Below, piece after piece: positions 6,421-16,439 of a DNA stretch of 64,000 nt (position 1 is its first letter; every line of letters starts with the position of its first letter). The notes beneath the pieces were generated by a model. That model did not search any database, was not told the origin of the DNA, and saw nothing but the letters and a program-made list of their open reading frames with translations. The position numbers and the translations under genes were made by a program. Origin of the DNA: Streptomyces nigra (GTDB lineage Bacteria; Actinomycetota; Actinomycetes; Streptomycetales; Streptomycetaceae); assembly GCF_003074055.1 (NCBI RefSeq), contig NZ_CP029043.1:186001-250000 (forward strand), read 5' to 3'.

Positions 6421-9400
6421 TCACTCGGTTCCCCGGTGGAGATAGGCGCGGGTCACTGTCTGCCGCACGCCGTTGCCGTGCGCATCGGTCGCGGTGACCC
6501 GCAGGGTGACGAAGGCGTCCTGACGCAGACGCGCCGGGCGCTCCACCACGGAGGTGAAGCGGCTGTCGTGCCCTTGCGGCGTGGTGCGCGCGGTGCTCCA
6601 GGTGCGCCCGTCGTCGTAGGACGCCTCCACCTTGAGCGAGACGCCCCGCGGGGCGGCCATGCCGTCCTGCGTACGGACGCTCAGTCCGACCCTGTGTGTC
6701 CGGGACCGGCCCACCGCGTTCTGCGCGTCGACCGGCACGTCGTAGTCGAGCTGGAGCAGTGTCAGGGGAGTGGGCTCAGCCGTGGTGCCGGAGCGGAACG
6801 TCCACGAGGTGTGGGTCCCTGTGCCGAAGAGCCACTGCTCCGAGACGCGCTTCGTCGTCAGGTCCAGCCGGTAGGCGGCCTCGCCCGCGGGGACCTCGAA
6901 CGCGCCCCAGGCGCCGTTCTCGGACCGTGCCAGTTGCTGTCCGTCGCGGTACAGCACGGCTGTCGCCGTATCCGCGGAGGTGTCGCCGAAACCACCGCGT
7001 TCGGCGAACGACCAGTGCCTGGTGCCGTCGTTGAACTCCGGCACGTAGATGGACAGGGTGTTGCCCTCGCGCACCGACGGCTGGTGCCCGCCACGGGGAA
7101 TGGAGGGGCGGACGACTGCCCCGAACCATTGCTCCGAGGTGTGCTGACGGGGCCGATACGTGTGCGGGTCGTCGTGCATGCCGCCCTGCAGCGGGTGGTC
7201 GGTGGTCTCGACGACCTTGTACTGCACGGCGTGCTGCCACTGTGTGCCGGCCTCGGCACTGACGTACTCGACGCGGTCCTGGCCCACCGGCACGAAGCGG
7301 GTCCACTGGCCCCATGCGGTGGCCTGGTAGGGCCGCCAGGCGAAACGCTGTTCGCTCGCCCACTCCGAGGCGCCGGTGCGGTGGTAAGTGGCGCGGACCA
7401 CCGCCGTGTTGCGCTCCGACACGGTGTAGCGCGGGTGCTCGGGAATCGCGTTCTTCCACACGCCCATCACGTCGTACAGGTACGGGCTGCGCATCGTGCC
7501 GGTGAAGGCCACCGTCGTCCTGCCCTGTGCCATGCGCTTGAGCAGGGCGGTGCCGTCGGTCGAGGAGGCCCGCACGAAGGGCAGTGCCATCCGCTCACCC
7601 GTCGGTCGCCACTGGGTCCACACCGGGAACCGGTCGGGCAGCACCAGCAGCACGGCCTCGGCTCCGGCGGACTCGGCGGCCCGGGCGAGCGCGGCGTTGT
7701 CGTAGCCGCTGGACTCGTCGTCCCGGAGCACGGCCAACTTCCCTCGGGTGCCGCGGAAGTCGGGCGCCTGGGCCGTACCGGCGGACACGGCGGTGAGCCG
7801 TGCGCCCCGGTCGCCGAAGACGGGTGAGAGCTCCTCGTAGTACGGCCGGAACCCCGCCGTGCCGCCGGAGGCCAGGGCCCGAAGCTGCGGAGCGACCAGC
7901 TGCGTGCGTACGGAGAACTCGAAGGCGCCGTCGGTGACCGGGGCGGTGGCGTTGGTGTAGAAGCGGTCTCCTCCGAAGACCGCGACGGTCTGGAAGAGGT
8001 TCTTGCCGTCGATCCTGCGGTAGTACGTCGGGCAGAGGACGCCCTGGCGCTCGGCCGGACGCGGGGTGCGGAACCGCGCCTCGGTGACCTCGGCCGCGGT
8101 CAGCGTGACCGTGGTGTCGTCGGTGACCTTCACCTCGGGAGCGACGACGTTGCCGATCTCGGAGGCGCCGTCCGCCGCGTAGTCGGTGAACTGGCTGCTC
8201 ACGTAGTACGTTCCCTCCTCCACGAGGGCGACTCCGGCCTCACGGTCGGTGTACTCCACGAAACCGTCCGCGCCGAAGATGGTCCCGAGCCAGCCCGGGA
8301 CGACCTGACCGGTCCTGTCGCGGTAGACCACCCTCAGCTTGTGCACGGGGGCGTGCACCTGGAGGGAGAGGGTCGTGTGCACGGCGACGGCGCCGTCGGC
8401 CGACGTGGCGGTCAGGTAACCGTAATAGCGGCCCCGCGCCGCCCCGGCCGGGTCGGTGTGCAGGGGCACCTCGCTCGTGGCGCCGGGTGCGATGTGGACC
8501 GTGGTCGCACCGACAGCGACCACGCCTTCGGCGAGGGCGCGTCCGTCGCCGGTGGCCAGTTCGAGGCCGAGCGACAGGGTGACGGGGCGGTCGCCGGTGT
8601 TGGTGTAGCGGACGGTGGCCTGCCCCTGCTCCTGGTCGCCGCCCACGGACATCGGGGCGAGGGCCAGGGAACCGGTGGCGGTGACCGGACCCGCGGCCGC
8701 GGCCAGGTCGATGCGGCCGCCTCCCTGCTCGGTCACGCCGGTGCCGGCCACCGTGGAGGCGGTACTGGTCAGCGCGTCCTTCAGCTCCTGCGCCGACCAG
8801 TTCGGGTGCTGCTGGACCAGCAGGGCGGCGGCGCCGGCCACGTGCGGCGTGGCCATGGACGTCCCGGACAACGAGACGTAGTGGCTGTCGACCGGGTCGC
8901 CCAGGGTGGTGCCGCTCGCGCGGGCGGCGACGATGCCGACGCCCGGTGCGGTCACATCGGGCTTGACGGCCCCGTCGCCGTAGCGCGGTCCGCGACTGGA
9001 GAAGGACGCGAGGGAGTCGTCCCGGTCGACGGCTCCGACGGTCAGCGCGGCGTCGGCGGCGCCCGGTGTGCCGATCGTCGTCTGGCCCGGGCCCGTGTTC
9101 CCCGCCGCGACGACGAAGAGCGTGCCCGTGAGGGCCGTCAGGGTGTTCAGGGCCTGGCTCATGGGGTCGGTGCCGTCGGCGTCACCGTCCGCTCCCAGAC
9201 TCATGTTGACGACCTTGGCATGGGCGTCGACGGCCCACTCCATGCCGTCGATGATGCCGGACTCAGAGCCGTAGCCGTCGTCGTCGAGCACCTTTCCGAT
9301 CAGCAGTTCCGCCTTCGGCGCGACGCCCTTCCGGGTGCCGCCGGACGCGGCGCCGGTGCCGCCCACGATGGACGCGACGTGGGTGCCGTGCCCGAAGTGG

Positions 9401-10260
9401 TCGTCCGTGTTGCCGCTGCCGGAGAAGTCCTTGGCCACCGCGATACGCCCGGCCAGGTCGGGGTGGCGCGCGTCGGCGCCCGTGTCCAGCACCGCCACCT
9501 TGACGCCCTGGCCCTCGTAGCCGGCCTTCCAGGCCGCGGGGGCGTTGATCTGGGCCGTGCTGCGGTCCAGCGCGGCCTCCACCCTGGCGTCCAGGAGGAT
9601 GCGCGGGGTGACGGCCGTCCGTGCCGTGTCCGGCTTCCCCCCGCCGGGGTTGAGGGTCTTCCAGAAGGTGCCCAGGTCCTTGCCGGCGATCAGGGCGGAG
9701 CGTGCGTCGATGCTCGTCAGGTCGCGGGACGGCCTCGTCGGCCTGTTCAGGGCGACGAGGCGGTCGGCGGTCGCCGCGGCGGCCTTCGCGGCTCGTGCGT
9801 CGACACGTGCTCCGTCACGCGGCGGCACCGGCTTCGAGGAGACGATCAGGGGAAGGCCGGAGCCGTGGGCCTCGTCGAAGCCGTCCGCGACGAGGCCCGA
9901 CACGTTGAACAGCCGCCGGTCCAGGACACCGGCCGCCACCAGCAGCTCGGCGTCGAACGGCACCACGCTCACCGTCTTGTCATCACCCTCGAGTGTCTTG
10001 AAGGGGATGTGATCCCGCCCGGGCGCGGGGTGCACCGCCACGGTGTGCCGGCCGTCAGGAAAAGAGGTCAGGCTCACACGGTCCCCGGTGACCAGACGTA
10101 CGGTCGCCGTGTGTGTTCCGGGTCGGCCGGTGGCGGCAGGCACAGCCTCGCCGGTCTCCGTCCTCTCCGCCGCGAAGGCCGCGGGGGTCACTCCGGCGAT
10201 CAACACCAATCCCGTTGATAGCGCCGCCATCGTGCGAGGTCTCAGCATTCCTTGGAACAC
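6421..10260 (-). CDS. Secreted S8-family serine peptidase (giant subtilase 1)
   Basis: Extracellular subtilisin-like protease of 1279 residues. It has a signal peptide (to about residue 31, AFA-AE), a propeptide region, and a catalytic domain with Asp259 (VAVLDTGAD), His291 (GHGTHVAS) and Ser468 (SGTSMATPHVAG). A long C-terminal part follows, with a PA-like segment (about 790-900) and beta-rich domains to the end, much longer than ordinary subtilisins. A related gene sits at 12723-16439 in the same orientation. The upstream region holds a possible TTGACG promoter overlapping a CACGTCAAG motif (10326). A start at 10248 (MLRPRTM) is also possible. Role: nutrient proteolysis (inference). Confidence 0.92.
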   Translation of the reverse strand: MFQGMLRPRTMAALSTGLVLIAGVTPAAFAAERTETGEAVPAATGRPGTHTATVRLVTGDRVSLTSFPDGRHTVAVHPAPGRDHIPFKTLEGDDKTVSVVPFDAELLVAAGVLDRRLFNVSGLVADGFDEAHGSGLPLIVSSKPVPPRDGARVDARAAKAAAATADRLVALNRPTRPSRDLTSIDARSALIAGKDLGTFWKTLNPGGGKPDTARTAVTPRILLDARVEAALDRSTAQINAPAAWKAGYEGQGVKVAVLDTGADARHPDLAGRIAVAKDFSGSGNTDDHFGHGTHVASIVGGTGAASGGTRKGVAPKAELLIGKVLDDDGYGSESGIIDGMEWAVDAHAKVVNMSLGADGDADGTDPMSQALNTLTALTGTLFVVAAGNTGPGQTTIGTPGAADAALTVGAVDRDDSLASFSSRGPRYGDGAVKPDVTAPGVGIVAARASGTTLGDPVDSHYVSLSGTSMATPHVAGAAALLVQQHPNWSAQELKDALTSTASTVAGTGVTEQGGGRIDLAAAAGPVTATGSLALAPMSVGGDQEQGQATVRYTNTGDRPVTLSLGLELATGDGRALAEGVVAVGATTVHIAPGATSEVPLHTDPAGAARGRYYGYLTATSADGAVAVHTTLSLQVHAPVHKLRVVYRDRTGQVVPGWLGTIFGADGFVEYTDREAGVALVEEGTYYVSSQFTDYAADGASEIGNVVAPEVKVTDDTTVTLTAAEVTEARFRTPRPAERQGVLCPTYYRRIDGKNLFQTVAVFGGDRFYTNATAPVTDGAFEFSVRTQLVAPQLRALASGGTAGFRPYYEELSPVFGDRGARLTAVSAGTAQAPDFRGTRGKLAVLRDDESSGYDNAALARAAESAGAEAVLLVLPDRFPVWTQWRPTGERMALPFVRASSTDGTALLKRMAQGRTTVAFTGTMRSPYLYDVMGVWKNAIPEHPRYTVSERNTAVVRATYHRTGASEWASEQRFAWRPYQATAWGQWTRFVPVGQDRVEYVSAEAGTQWQHAVQYKVVETTDHPLQGGMHDDPHTYRPRQHTSEQWFGAVVRPSIPRGGHQPSVREGNTLSIYVPEFNDGTRHWSFAERGGFGDTSADTATAVLYRDGQQLARSENGAWGAFEVPAGEAAYRLDLTTKRVSEQWLFGTGTHTSWTFRSGTTAEPTPLTLLQLDYDVPVDAQNAVGRSRTHRVGLSVRTQDGMAAPRGVSLKVEASYDDGRTWSTARTTPQGHDSRFTSVVERPARLRQDAFVTLRVTATDAHGNGVRQTVTRAYLHRGTE

Positions 10261-10325
10261 CCTTCACCCACTGCATAGTGAAGCCCAGAAGGCAATCAAA
10301 ATGGGGAATTAAAAGTAGACAGTAC

Positions 10326-10341
10326 TTCTCACGTCAAGTTT
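10326..10341. promoter_or_regulatory. Possible promoter/operator upstream of subtilase 1
   Basis: On the minus strand, TTGACG is followed 17 bp later by TTTTAA, a weak sigma70-like pair. The plus-strand bases TTCTCACGTCAAGTTT match 11 of 16 positions of the MarR-linked site TTGCTACGTCAAGCAA at 34770. Confidence 0.4.
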
Positions 10342-10998
10342 CATGGAACGTACACCACCTCGAAATGAGACTCAAGAAAACAGATTTGACGCTGCGTCAG
10401 CCACTGCTTCACCTCCGTCTGAGCGGGGCGTCCGGGCCGACAGCGGAAGATCCGGCTGTGCGAGAGGTGCAGCCCTCGTCCACCGGGCGGAGCGCAGCGC
10501 CAGGGCGGGGGGCTTTCGCAGCATCGGAGCGCAGGGATACGGCGTGCACGTCAGCCGGCCCCGCAGCCCGTGACCACAGGCACCGCGCACGGGCCCGTTC
10601 TGCGTCCGCAGGCGTTGCCTGCCACGGCCACGCTCGACCGGCCCGGCGGCCCCGCTCCCCTGCACCCGGCCGGGCACACGCGGGGGCCGCTGGGCGCATC
10701 ACCTGCCGCACGGCCCGATCCCGTCCGCCGGAGCCGCGCTGCGACCACACGTCCCACGTCCTGCATCCGCCGACCCGGGCGGCCGGCGGGCATGGTGTAC
10801 GCCGAGCGCGGCCGGGCGCTGCACGCCCTCGCGATGCGAGGACGTGCACGCCGACGTCACCGCGTCAGGCCGCGGCCCCGTGATCGGGTGGTATCCCCGG
10901 AGGAGCCGTCGGTCTGCCGAGGCGACACACGGCGACCGGGTCACGCGCACCCTGCATCGGAACTGCCGACAGGTGCCGAGGGGACGCGAGGCCGCTGT
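10342..10998. other. Intergenic stretch with no recognised gene
   Basis: About 650 bp. Several open frames exist on both strands because of the GC content, but none has a ribosome binding site or a recognisable product; their translations are low-complexity Arg/Pro/Ala. No strong hairpin or promoter was seen beyond the first 60 bp. Confidence 0.5.
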
Positions 10999-11817
10999 TC
11001 AGTCGGCCAGGCGCCGGCCGAGATCGAGCTCCACACCGTCGGGGCGCTGGAGGCCGCGCTCGAACAGCGAGCGGACCCGATGGGCGTTCTCGGGACGTCC
11101 GGAGGTCTGGAAGAAGGCCTGGAGGCTGGCCCCGTACGACTCGGCCGTCGGCAGCGACTCGACGTCGACCAGGGACTTGGTCCGGGCGACGGCGACCTTG
11201 TCGAAGCCCGCGACGCGCCTGGCGAAACGGTCGACGAACCGCTCCAGTTCGTCCTCGGCCAGAACGCGGTTCACGTAGCCGTACGCCGCTGCGAGTTCGG
11301 CGGGGAAGTCGTCGCCGCCCAGCAGGATCTCCAGGGCGCGTCCACGGCCCAGGAGGCGCGGGAGCCGGCCGGTGGGGTTGCCGCCCGGCACCGATCCGAC
11401 GCCCACCTCGAACTGCCCGAGGATCGCACCCGGTCCGGCGAAACGGATGTCCGTCGCCAGGGCGAACTCGCTCCCCGCGCCGCGGGCACGGCCGTTGATC
11501 TCGGTGATGGTGGCGGCGGGGACCTTGGCGAGCCGGTACAGGTTGTCCGCGAACGGATGCAGTCCGGACGGAGCGGGCTTCATGGCGGCGACACGGGAGC
11601 GGTCGGTCCGCATGTCCCAGTGCGCCATGAAGAAGTCCGGGTTGGCGCTGCGGAAGACGACGGCCGTCAGGTCGGGCGCCTCCTCGATGCGGGTGATCAG
11701 CTCGGCGAGCTGCTCGATGGTGTCCGGGTCGATCAGGTTGATCTCGCCGTTGGAGAAGGTCACCCGCCAGTAGGAGGGGCTGATCTCGTCGACGGCGAAC
11801 TGTTCGAAGGCGCTCAT
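10999..11817 (-). CDS. Enoyl-CoA hydratase/isomerase-family protein
   Basis: Crotonase-fold protein of 272 residues. It has the CoA/oxyanion-hole segments TAVVFRSANPDFFMAHWD and INGRARGAGSEFALATDIRFAG, then AILGQFEVGVGSVPGGNPTGRLPRLLGRGRALEILLGG. Glu in QFEVG matches one of the two catalytic glutamates of hydratases; the second is less clear, so isomerase or other crotonase chemistry is possible. ATG 11817 is chosen for the GGAGAC site just upstream and the conserved start. It is divergent from the HxlR regulator, sharing a TTTCAAAT inverted repeat, so it is probably that regulator's target. Confidence 0.87.
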   Translation of the reverse strand: MSAFEQFAVDEISPSYWRVTFSNGEINLIDPDTIEQLAELITRIEEAPDLTAVVFRSANPDFFMAHWDMRTDRSRVAAMKPAPSGLHPFADNLYRLAKVPAATITEINGRARGAGSEFALATDIRFAGPGAILGQFEVGVGSVPGGNPTGRLPRLLGRGRALEILLGGDDFPAELAAAYGYVNRVLAEDELERFVDRFARRVAGFDKVAVARTKSLVDVESLPTAESYGASLQAFFQTSGRPENAHRVRSLFERGLQRPDGVELDLGRRLAD

Positions 11818-12034
11818 GAGGGGTCTCCTGGGGTGGTCGCGGGCCGCGGCACGCGGGTGGGTGCTTGAGGGGTTGACGGCCGCAACGGCCCGCGTGGGTG
11901 ACTCCCCCGCGGCTCGCTGTCGGGCCCGGACGGGGCCACGCACGGAGAGCGGTCACCGGTCGTGGGACAGCCCGGCGGACGCCGGCCGACGTCGAGCCGG
12001 GCAGCCGCTCGCGACCGGCCCAGCTGGAACCTGA

Positions 12035-12061
12035 TTTCAAATCTAGCACCTGAATTTGAAA
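12035..12061. promoter_or_regulatory. HxlR operator in divergent promoter
   Basis: TTTCAAAT (12035-12042) and ATTTGAAA (12054-12061) form a perfect inverted repeat with an 11-bp spacer, in an AT-rich island between the enoyl-CoA hydratase and HxlR genes. Confidence 0.75.
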
Positions 12062-12087
12062 AGACGTCCCAGAGGTAGACTGGTCAC

Positions 12088-12573
12088 ATGCCGAGGAGAA
12101 GTCGTGAGACGGCCGCAGGAGAGACACGTTGCTCGATCGGCCGCGCCCTGGAGATCGTCGGAGACCGCTGGAACCTGCTGATCCTGCGTGAGGCGCTCAA
12201 CGGCGAGACCCGCTTCTCGGAGTTCAAGGAGCGGCTGCACGTGGCGAGCGACGTCCTCACCCAGCGGCTCGGCGTCCTGGTGGAGGGCGGTGTACTGGAG
12301 AAGCGTCCCTACCGCGAGGCCGGAGCCCGCTCCCGGATGGCCTACCACCTGACCCCGGCCGGGCGGGAACTCGTCGTGCTCTTCGGCGCCCTGCAGCAGT
12401 GGGGTGACCAGCACTGTCCGCACCCCGAGGGCCCCTTGGTGCGCCGAGGCAGCCGTACGAGCGGACAGGCCCTGCGTGTCGCCTTCGTGGACGAGCACGG
12501 AGTGGAGGCGCCGATCGACGACGTCGACCTCGGCGCCCCGGTCGCGGACGGCACCGCCCCGCCCACAGCCTGA
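12088..12573 (+). CDS. HxlR-family winged-helix regulator
   Basis: DNA-binding protein of 161 residues with the HxlR signature CSIGRALEIVGDRWNLLILREAL (residues 15-37) and FSEFKERLHVASDVLTQRLGVLVEGGVLEKRPY. Cys15 sits where redox or electrophile-sensing HxlR proteins (e.g. HypR-like) carry a cysteine. A 45-residue C-terminal extension follows the usual domain. It is divergent from the enoyl-CoA hydratase gene and probably represses both through the 12035 site (inference). Confidence 0.9.
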   Translation: MPRRSRETAAGETRCSIGRALEIVGDRWNLLILREALNGETRFSEFKERLHVASDVLTQRLGVLVEGGVLEKRPYREAGARSRMAYHLTPAGRELVVLFGALQQWGDQHCPHPEGPLVRRGSRTSGQALRVAFVDEHGVEAPIDDVDLGAPVADGTAPPTA

Positions 12574-12670
12574 CCCGCGAAGGCGGCGGACCCGGCGACT
12601 TCCAACACCGGGAATGCCGCCTGCGCGTGGCACGAGCCCGACGGGGTGACGTCCTCCGCGGCTCATGAGA

Positions 12671-12705
12671 CAGGGGCGGGACCGCATGCCACGGTCCCGC
12701 CCCTG
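12671..12705. terminator. Terminator between HxlR gene and subtilase 2
   Basis: Perfect 14-bp arms (12671-12684 and 12692-12705), 7-nt loop, between convergent genes; 18 bp from the subtilase stop. Confidence 0.8.
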
Positions 12706-12722
12706 CCGTCACCCGTCGTGCG

Positions 12723-15700
12723 TCAGCGCAGTCCGAAGGCGCGGACGAGGGTCTGGGAGACGCTGTTGCCGTCGTCGTCCTCGGCGACGACCCGCACGGT
12801 GACGAACGTCGCCCGCTTCGGCGCGCGCAGCGTCGTCCGCCATCCGTCGCCCCGGCGTTCGAGATCGGCACGCCGCCAGGTCGCACCGTCGTCGTACGAC
12901 AGCTCGACGGTCGGCTTTCCGACGGCGCCGGTCACGCCGCGAAGGTGCGAGGCGGTCACGGTGAGGTGTCCGTGGCGGTCGGCGCGGCCCGCCGAGTCGG
13001 TGCGCACGCCGTAGTCCAGCTGGATCAGCGGCAGCGTCGTCTCGGCGTCGGTCTCCTGGGAGGTGAAGTTCCACTCGGTCAGAGTGTGCCGCGAGTAGGG
13101 ACTGGCCCACCTCCCCCGGTCGTTGTCGACGACGAGCCGGTACGGCAGCCGTTGCGGGGCCAGCCCGGACGGCAGCAGCTTCTCGATGTTGCCCTGGTCG
13201 AGTTCGCGGTCCCCCTGGTACAGGGTCATCAGGTTCTTGACGTCGAAGTTGCCGTGGGCGTCACCGATGTGCCCGGCTCCCGAGTCGCCCCATCCCGGCG
13301 CCGGCAGCCACATGGTGTCGCCGTAGCGGGCGGGCGTGGAGCCGAGCGGTCCCATCCGGGGCCGCTGGACGGGTCCGAACCAGGACACCCGTCCGGTGGT
13401 GCCGCGGCGGTACGTCGTGAACTCCTGCGACTGCTGACTCATCTCACCGAGGATGCCCGCGTAGTCCTGCCACGGAATGTCGGCGCTGAGCCAGTCCGTC
13501 CGGTTGCCCCGCGCGGGGGCCGGCAGAGGCACCCAGATGCCCGAGAAACCCTGCTCGTCCGAGCGGAACTCGTACGCGTCCCCCTGGCGGTGGTTGCGGA
13601 ACGACACCTCGACGGGGACGAGATCGTGCCTCCGCTCCCGCCATGCCGGATCGGCCGGGACACCGCCGGTCCAGTGCCGCACCACGTCGTAGAGGTAGTC
13701 GGTGGTGGGGTTCGAGGTCACGGTGAGGGTCTCACCGCCTCGCCGCACTGCGGCGAGGAGACCGGCCCCCTGGTCGGCGTCGAGCGTGGCCATCGAGAGC
13801 GGGGCGGGGGCGGGGTCGGTGATCCCGTCGGGGGTGGGGAGCAGCCGGCCGACACCGTCATGGACGATCACCACCAGCCGTGCGCCCGCCTCCGCGGCGG
13901 CCGACGCCTGCTCCAGGGGGGTGAGGCCGTCGCTGCGGCGGACGACCACGGCCTTGCCGCGCACCCCTGCCGCGGCGAGTTCAGCGGCCGATCCCCCGCC
14001 GCCGTAGACGGCCTTGAGCCGGTGGGGGCCGGCCGCCAGCGGTGCGACGCCCCGCTTGGTCATGATCTCGTCGAAGACACGCGACCGCGAGGCCAGGGTC
14101 AATGCCGGTTGCTCCAGGCGGAAGCGGGCACCGAAGGTGAAGCCCGCACCGTCCTGGCGGGCGGAGGGCAGCGCCCAGATGCTGTCGTGGGTTTCGTCGG
14201 GCATCAGCACGGTCGACACGAAGCTGTCACCGTACTTCTGCGCCACGTCCAGCCGCGACAACACGCGGGTGGCGGCCTGGGGCACGTCCGCCCGCACCTG
14301 CCGCAGCGCACGTCCGTCGAGGGTGACGGTGCGGTCCCGGTCCACCTTTGTGTTCTGGAAGCTGAGCAGGGCGAGCCCGCGGGCGTGCGGACCGTTGGCC
14401 CCGGTGACGGTGGCGAAGAGCCATCCACCGTACTCGCCCGGCGGGACACGCAGGGTGGCTCTGCCGGAGCCGTCGAGCGTCGCGGACGACCACAGATTCT
14501 GCGTGGACAGGAGAACGGACGCGCCGGTGATCGGCTGACCGGACCGGTCCTTGGCGACGATCGTCAGATCGTGCCGCTCCCCTTCCCGTGAGGCACCGAT
14601 CAGCGTCCGGGCCCTGACGTCACCGGTGCCGTCGGTCGCGACGAGCATGCCGCTGACCGGCCTGTCGGCGGGTATGCGGGCGAGGGCCGTGGTGAGTTCG
14701 ACCGACCGGGTTCCGTGCGCGGGCACGGTGACCCGACGCTCGGACAGGGTGAACGCGTCGGCTGCGACACGGGCGTCGACCGCCAGGTCCAGGCCGACCT
14801 CGGTGTCGCCGGTGTTGGTGTACGTCACCGTCCGCACGTCGGTCCGGTCGGGTGCCGTGGGCCAGGAGTGGAAGCCACCGAAGGCGCTCGCCGTGGCGAA
14901 GACGCTCGCGCGTACCGCTGCCTCGGCGTCGACGCGCCCCGCGCCGGCCTCGTACGGGGTGTAGGAACCGGTGGCCCTGGCGCTGCTGACGAGCGCCTGC
15001 TTCAACCGCTCACCGGTCCAGTCCGGGTGGGCGGCGGCCAGCAGGGCGGCGGCTCCGGCGACGTGGGGGGTGGCCATCGACGTGCCGCTCATCGTCGTGT
15101 AGGGGCCCGTGCCCTCGGAACTGTCCTGGGAGCGGGCGGCCAGGATGCCGACACCCGGCGCGGTCACCTCGGGCTTCAGCCCGTCGTCGCCGAACCGAGG
15201 GCCCCGGCTGGAGAAGTCGGCGAGACGGTCCGAGGAGTCGACCGCGCCCACGGTCAGTGCGGCGTCCGCGGCGCCGGGACTGCCGATGGAGTGGGCCCCC
15301 GGGCCGGAGTTGCCGGCGGCGACCACGAACAGGGCTCCGGTCTCGGCGCTGAGGTCGTCGACCGCCTGGCTCAGGGGGTCGGTGCCGTCGCCCTGGCCGC
15401 CCAGGCTCATGCTGATGACCTTGGCGCGTTCCTCCCGGGCGGCCCACTCCATCCCGGCGATGATCCAGGACTGCTGCCCCTGCCCCCGGGGGTTGAGGAC
15501 CTTGCCGATCGACAGGCGTGCGCCGGGGGCGACGCCCCGCTCCCGGCCGCCGGAGGCGGCGCCGGTGCCGGCGACCGTCGAGGCGACGTGGGTGCCGTGG
15601 CCGACCGTGTCGGTCACGTCCTCGTCGGTGGGGACGAAGGTCGCGGTGCCGTCCACCTGCCCGACGAGATCCGGGTGTTGCAGGTCCGCGCCGCTGTCGA

Positions 15701-16439
15701 GGACCGCCACCTTGACGCCCTTGCCGGTATTGCCCCGCTCCCATACCCGCGGAGCGCCGATCTGGGCGGTCGAGTCGGCCAGGTCCGCGGTCACCCGGCC
15801 GTCGAGCCACACCTTCGCGACGCCGCCGGAGAAGGCCGGTTTCGAGGAGGCGGGCGTCGCACCGGGGCCGGTGGTGAGTGCGGACCAGAACGCCGAGGCC
15901 TGCGCCCGCTTCTCCGTGACGGCCGCGCTCTTGATGCTGTCCAGCCGTCGCACGGTGGTGGAGCCGGCCAGCTTGACCGTGCCGCGGGCCTCGGCGGTGT
16001 CGCCGGTGTAGCGCACGATCAGCGGAAGTCTGTCGGTGTGCGCGTCGTCGTAGCCGTCCGCGATCAGTCGCGTCACGTTGAACAGCTGCTTGTCCAGCCG
16101 GCCCGAAGAGATGTAGGGCAGAGCGGACGCCGGAAACACGTATGTCTCTCCGTGCGTGACCACCGTGTGATAGCCGGTCGTCCGGGCCGTCCCCCGGCCC
16201 GAGGGCTTGACGGACCGGACGGTGGTCCTCCCCCGCGAAAAGGCGACCGAGACCTCGTCGCCGGTGATCAGTGTGACGGTGTGCGTGCCACCGGCCTCAC
16301 CGGCCCCCTGCGGGGCGGCGGGGCGAGCGGCGGCCGGGAGCGCGGGAAGCGCTCCGGTGACCGGCAGGACCCCGAGGCTCAGGACCATGGCCGCGATGAA
16401 CGCGACCGGGCCCGGTCTCGGGACGGGAAGGTTGGGCAA
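12723..16439 (-). CDS. Secreted S8-family serine peptidase (giant subtilase 2)
   Basis: Extracellular subtilase of 1238 residues, paralogous to the 6421-10260 gene with the same domain order. It has a signal peptide (hydrophobic about 12-30), a prodomain containing LFNVTRLIADGYDDAH (compare LFNVSGLVADGFDEAH in the paralogue), a catalytic triad Asp248 (VAVLDSGAD), His281 (GHGTHVAS) and Ser454 (SGTSMATPHV), a PA-like segment (about 770-900), and beta-rich C-terminal domains. TTG 16439 is chosen because GAGGGAG lies 5 bp upstream; an in-frame TTG 39 bp further upstream has no such site. The upstream AT-rich region carries a site resembling the MarR-linked operator (16691). Confidence 0.9.
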   Translation of the reverse strand: MPNLPVPRPGPVAFIAAMVLSLGVLPVTGALPALPAAARPAAPQGAGEAGGTHTVTLITGDEVSVAFSRGRTTVRSVKPSGRGTARTTGYHTVVTHGETYVFPASALPYISSGRLDKQLFNVTRLIADGYDDAHTDRLPLIVRYTGDTAEARGTVKLAGSTTVRRLDSIKSAAVTEKRAQASAFWSALTTGPGATPASSKPAFSGGVAKVWLDGRVTADLADSTAQIGAPRVWERGNTGKGVKVAVLDSGADLQHPDLVGQVDGTATFVPTDEDVTDTVGHGTHVASTVAGTGAASGGRERGVAPGARLSIGKVLNPRGQGQQSWIIAGMEWAAREERAKVISMSLGGQGDGTDPLSQAVDDLSAETGALFVVAAGNSGPGAHSIGSPGAADAALTVGAVDSSDRLADFSSRGPRFGDDGLKPEVTAPGVGILAARSQDSSEGTGPYTTMSGTSMATPHVAGAAALLAAAHPDWTGERLKQALVSSARATGSYTPYEAGAGRVDAEAAVRASVFATASAFGGFHSWPTAPDRTDVRTVTYTNTGDTEVGLDLAVDARVAADAFTLSERRVTVPAHGTRSVELTTALARIPADRPVSGMLVATDGTGDVRARTLIGASREGERHDLTIVAKDRSGQPITGASVLLSTQNLWSSATLDGSGRATLRVPPGEYGGWLFATVTGANGPHARGLALLSFQNTKVDRDRTVTLDGRALRQVRADVPQAATRVLSRLDVAQKYGDSFVSTVLMPDETHDSIWALPSARQDGAGFTFGARFRLEQPALTLASRSRVFDEIMTKRGVAPLAAGPHRLKAVYGGGGSAAELAAAGVRGKAVVVRRSDGLTPLEQASAAAEAGARLVVIVHDGVGRLLPTPDGITDPAPAPLSMATLDADQGAGLLAAVRRGGETLTVTSNPTTDYLYDVVRHWTGGVPADPAWRERRHDLVPVEVSFRNHRQGDAYEFRSDEQGFSGIWVPLPAPARGNRTDWLSADIPWQDYAGILGEMSQQSQEFTTYRRGTTGRVSWFGPVQRPRMGPLGSTPARYGDTMWLPAPGWGDSGAGHIGDAHGNFDVKNLMTLYQGDRELDQGNIEKLLPSGLAPQRLPYRLVVDNDRGRWASPYSRHTLTEWNFTSQETDAETTLPLIQLDYGVRTDSAGRADRHGHLTVTASHLRGVTGAVGKPTVELSYDDGATWRRADLERRGDGWRTTLRAPKRATFVTVRVVAEDDDGNSVSQTLVRAFGLR

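Noticed and set aside
8341..10218. 625-codon plus-strand open frame inside subtilase 1
   Set aside because: Low-complexity Gly/Arg/Val product antisense to a clear S8 catalytic domain; no ribosome site or family.
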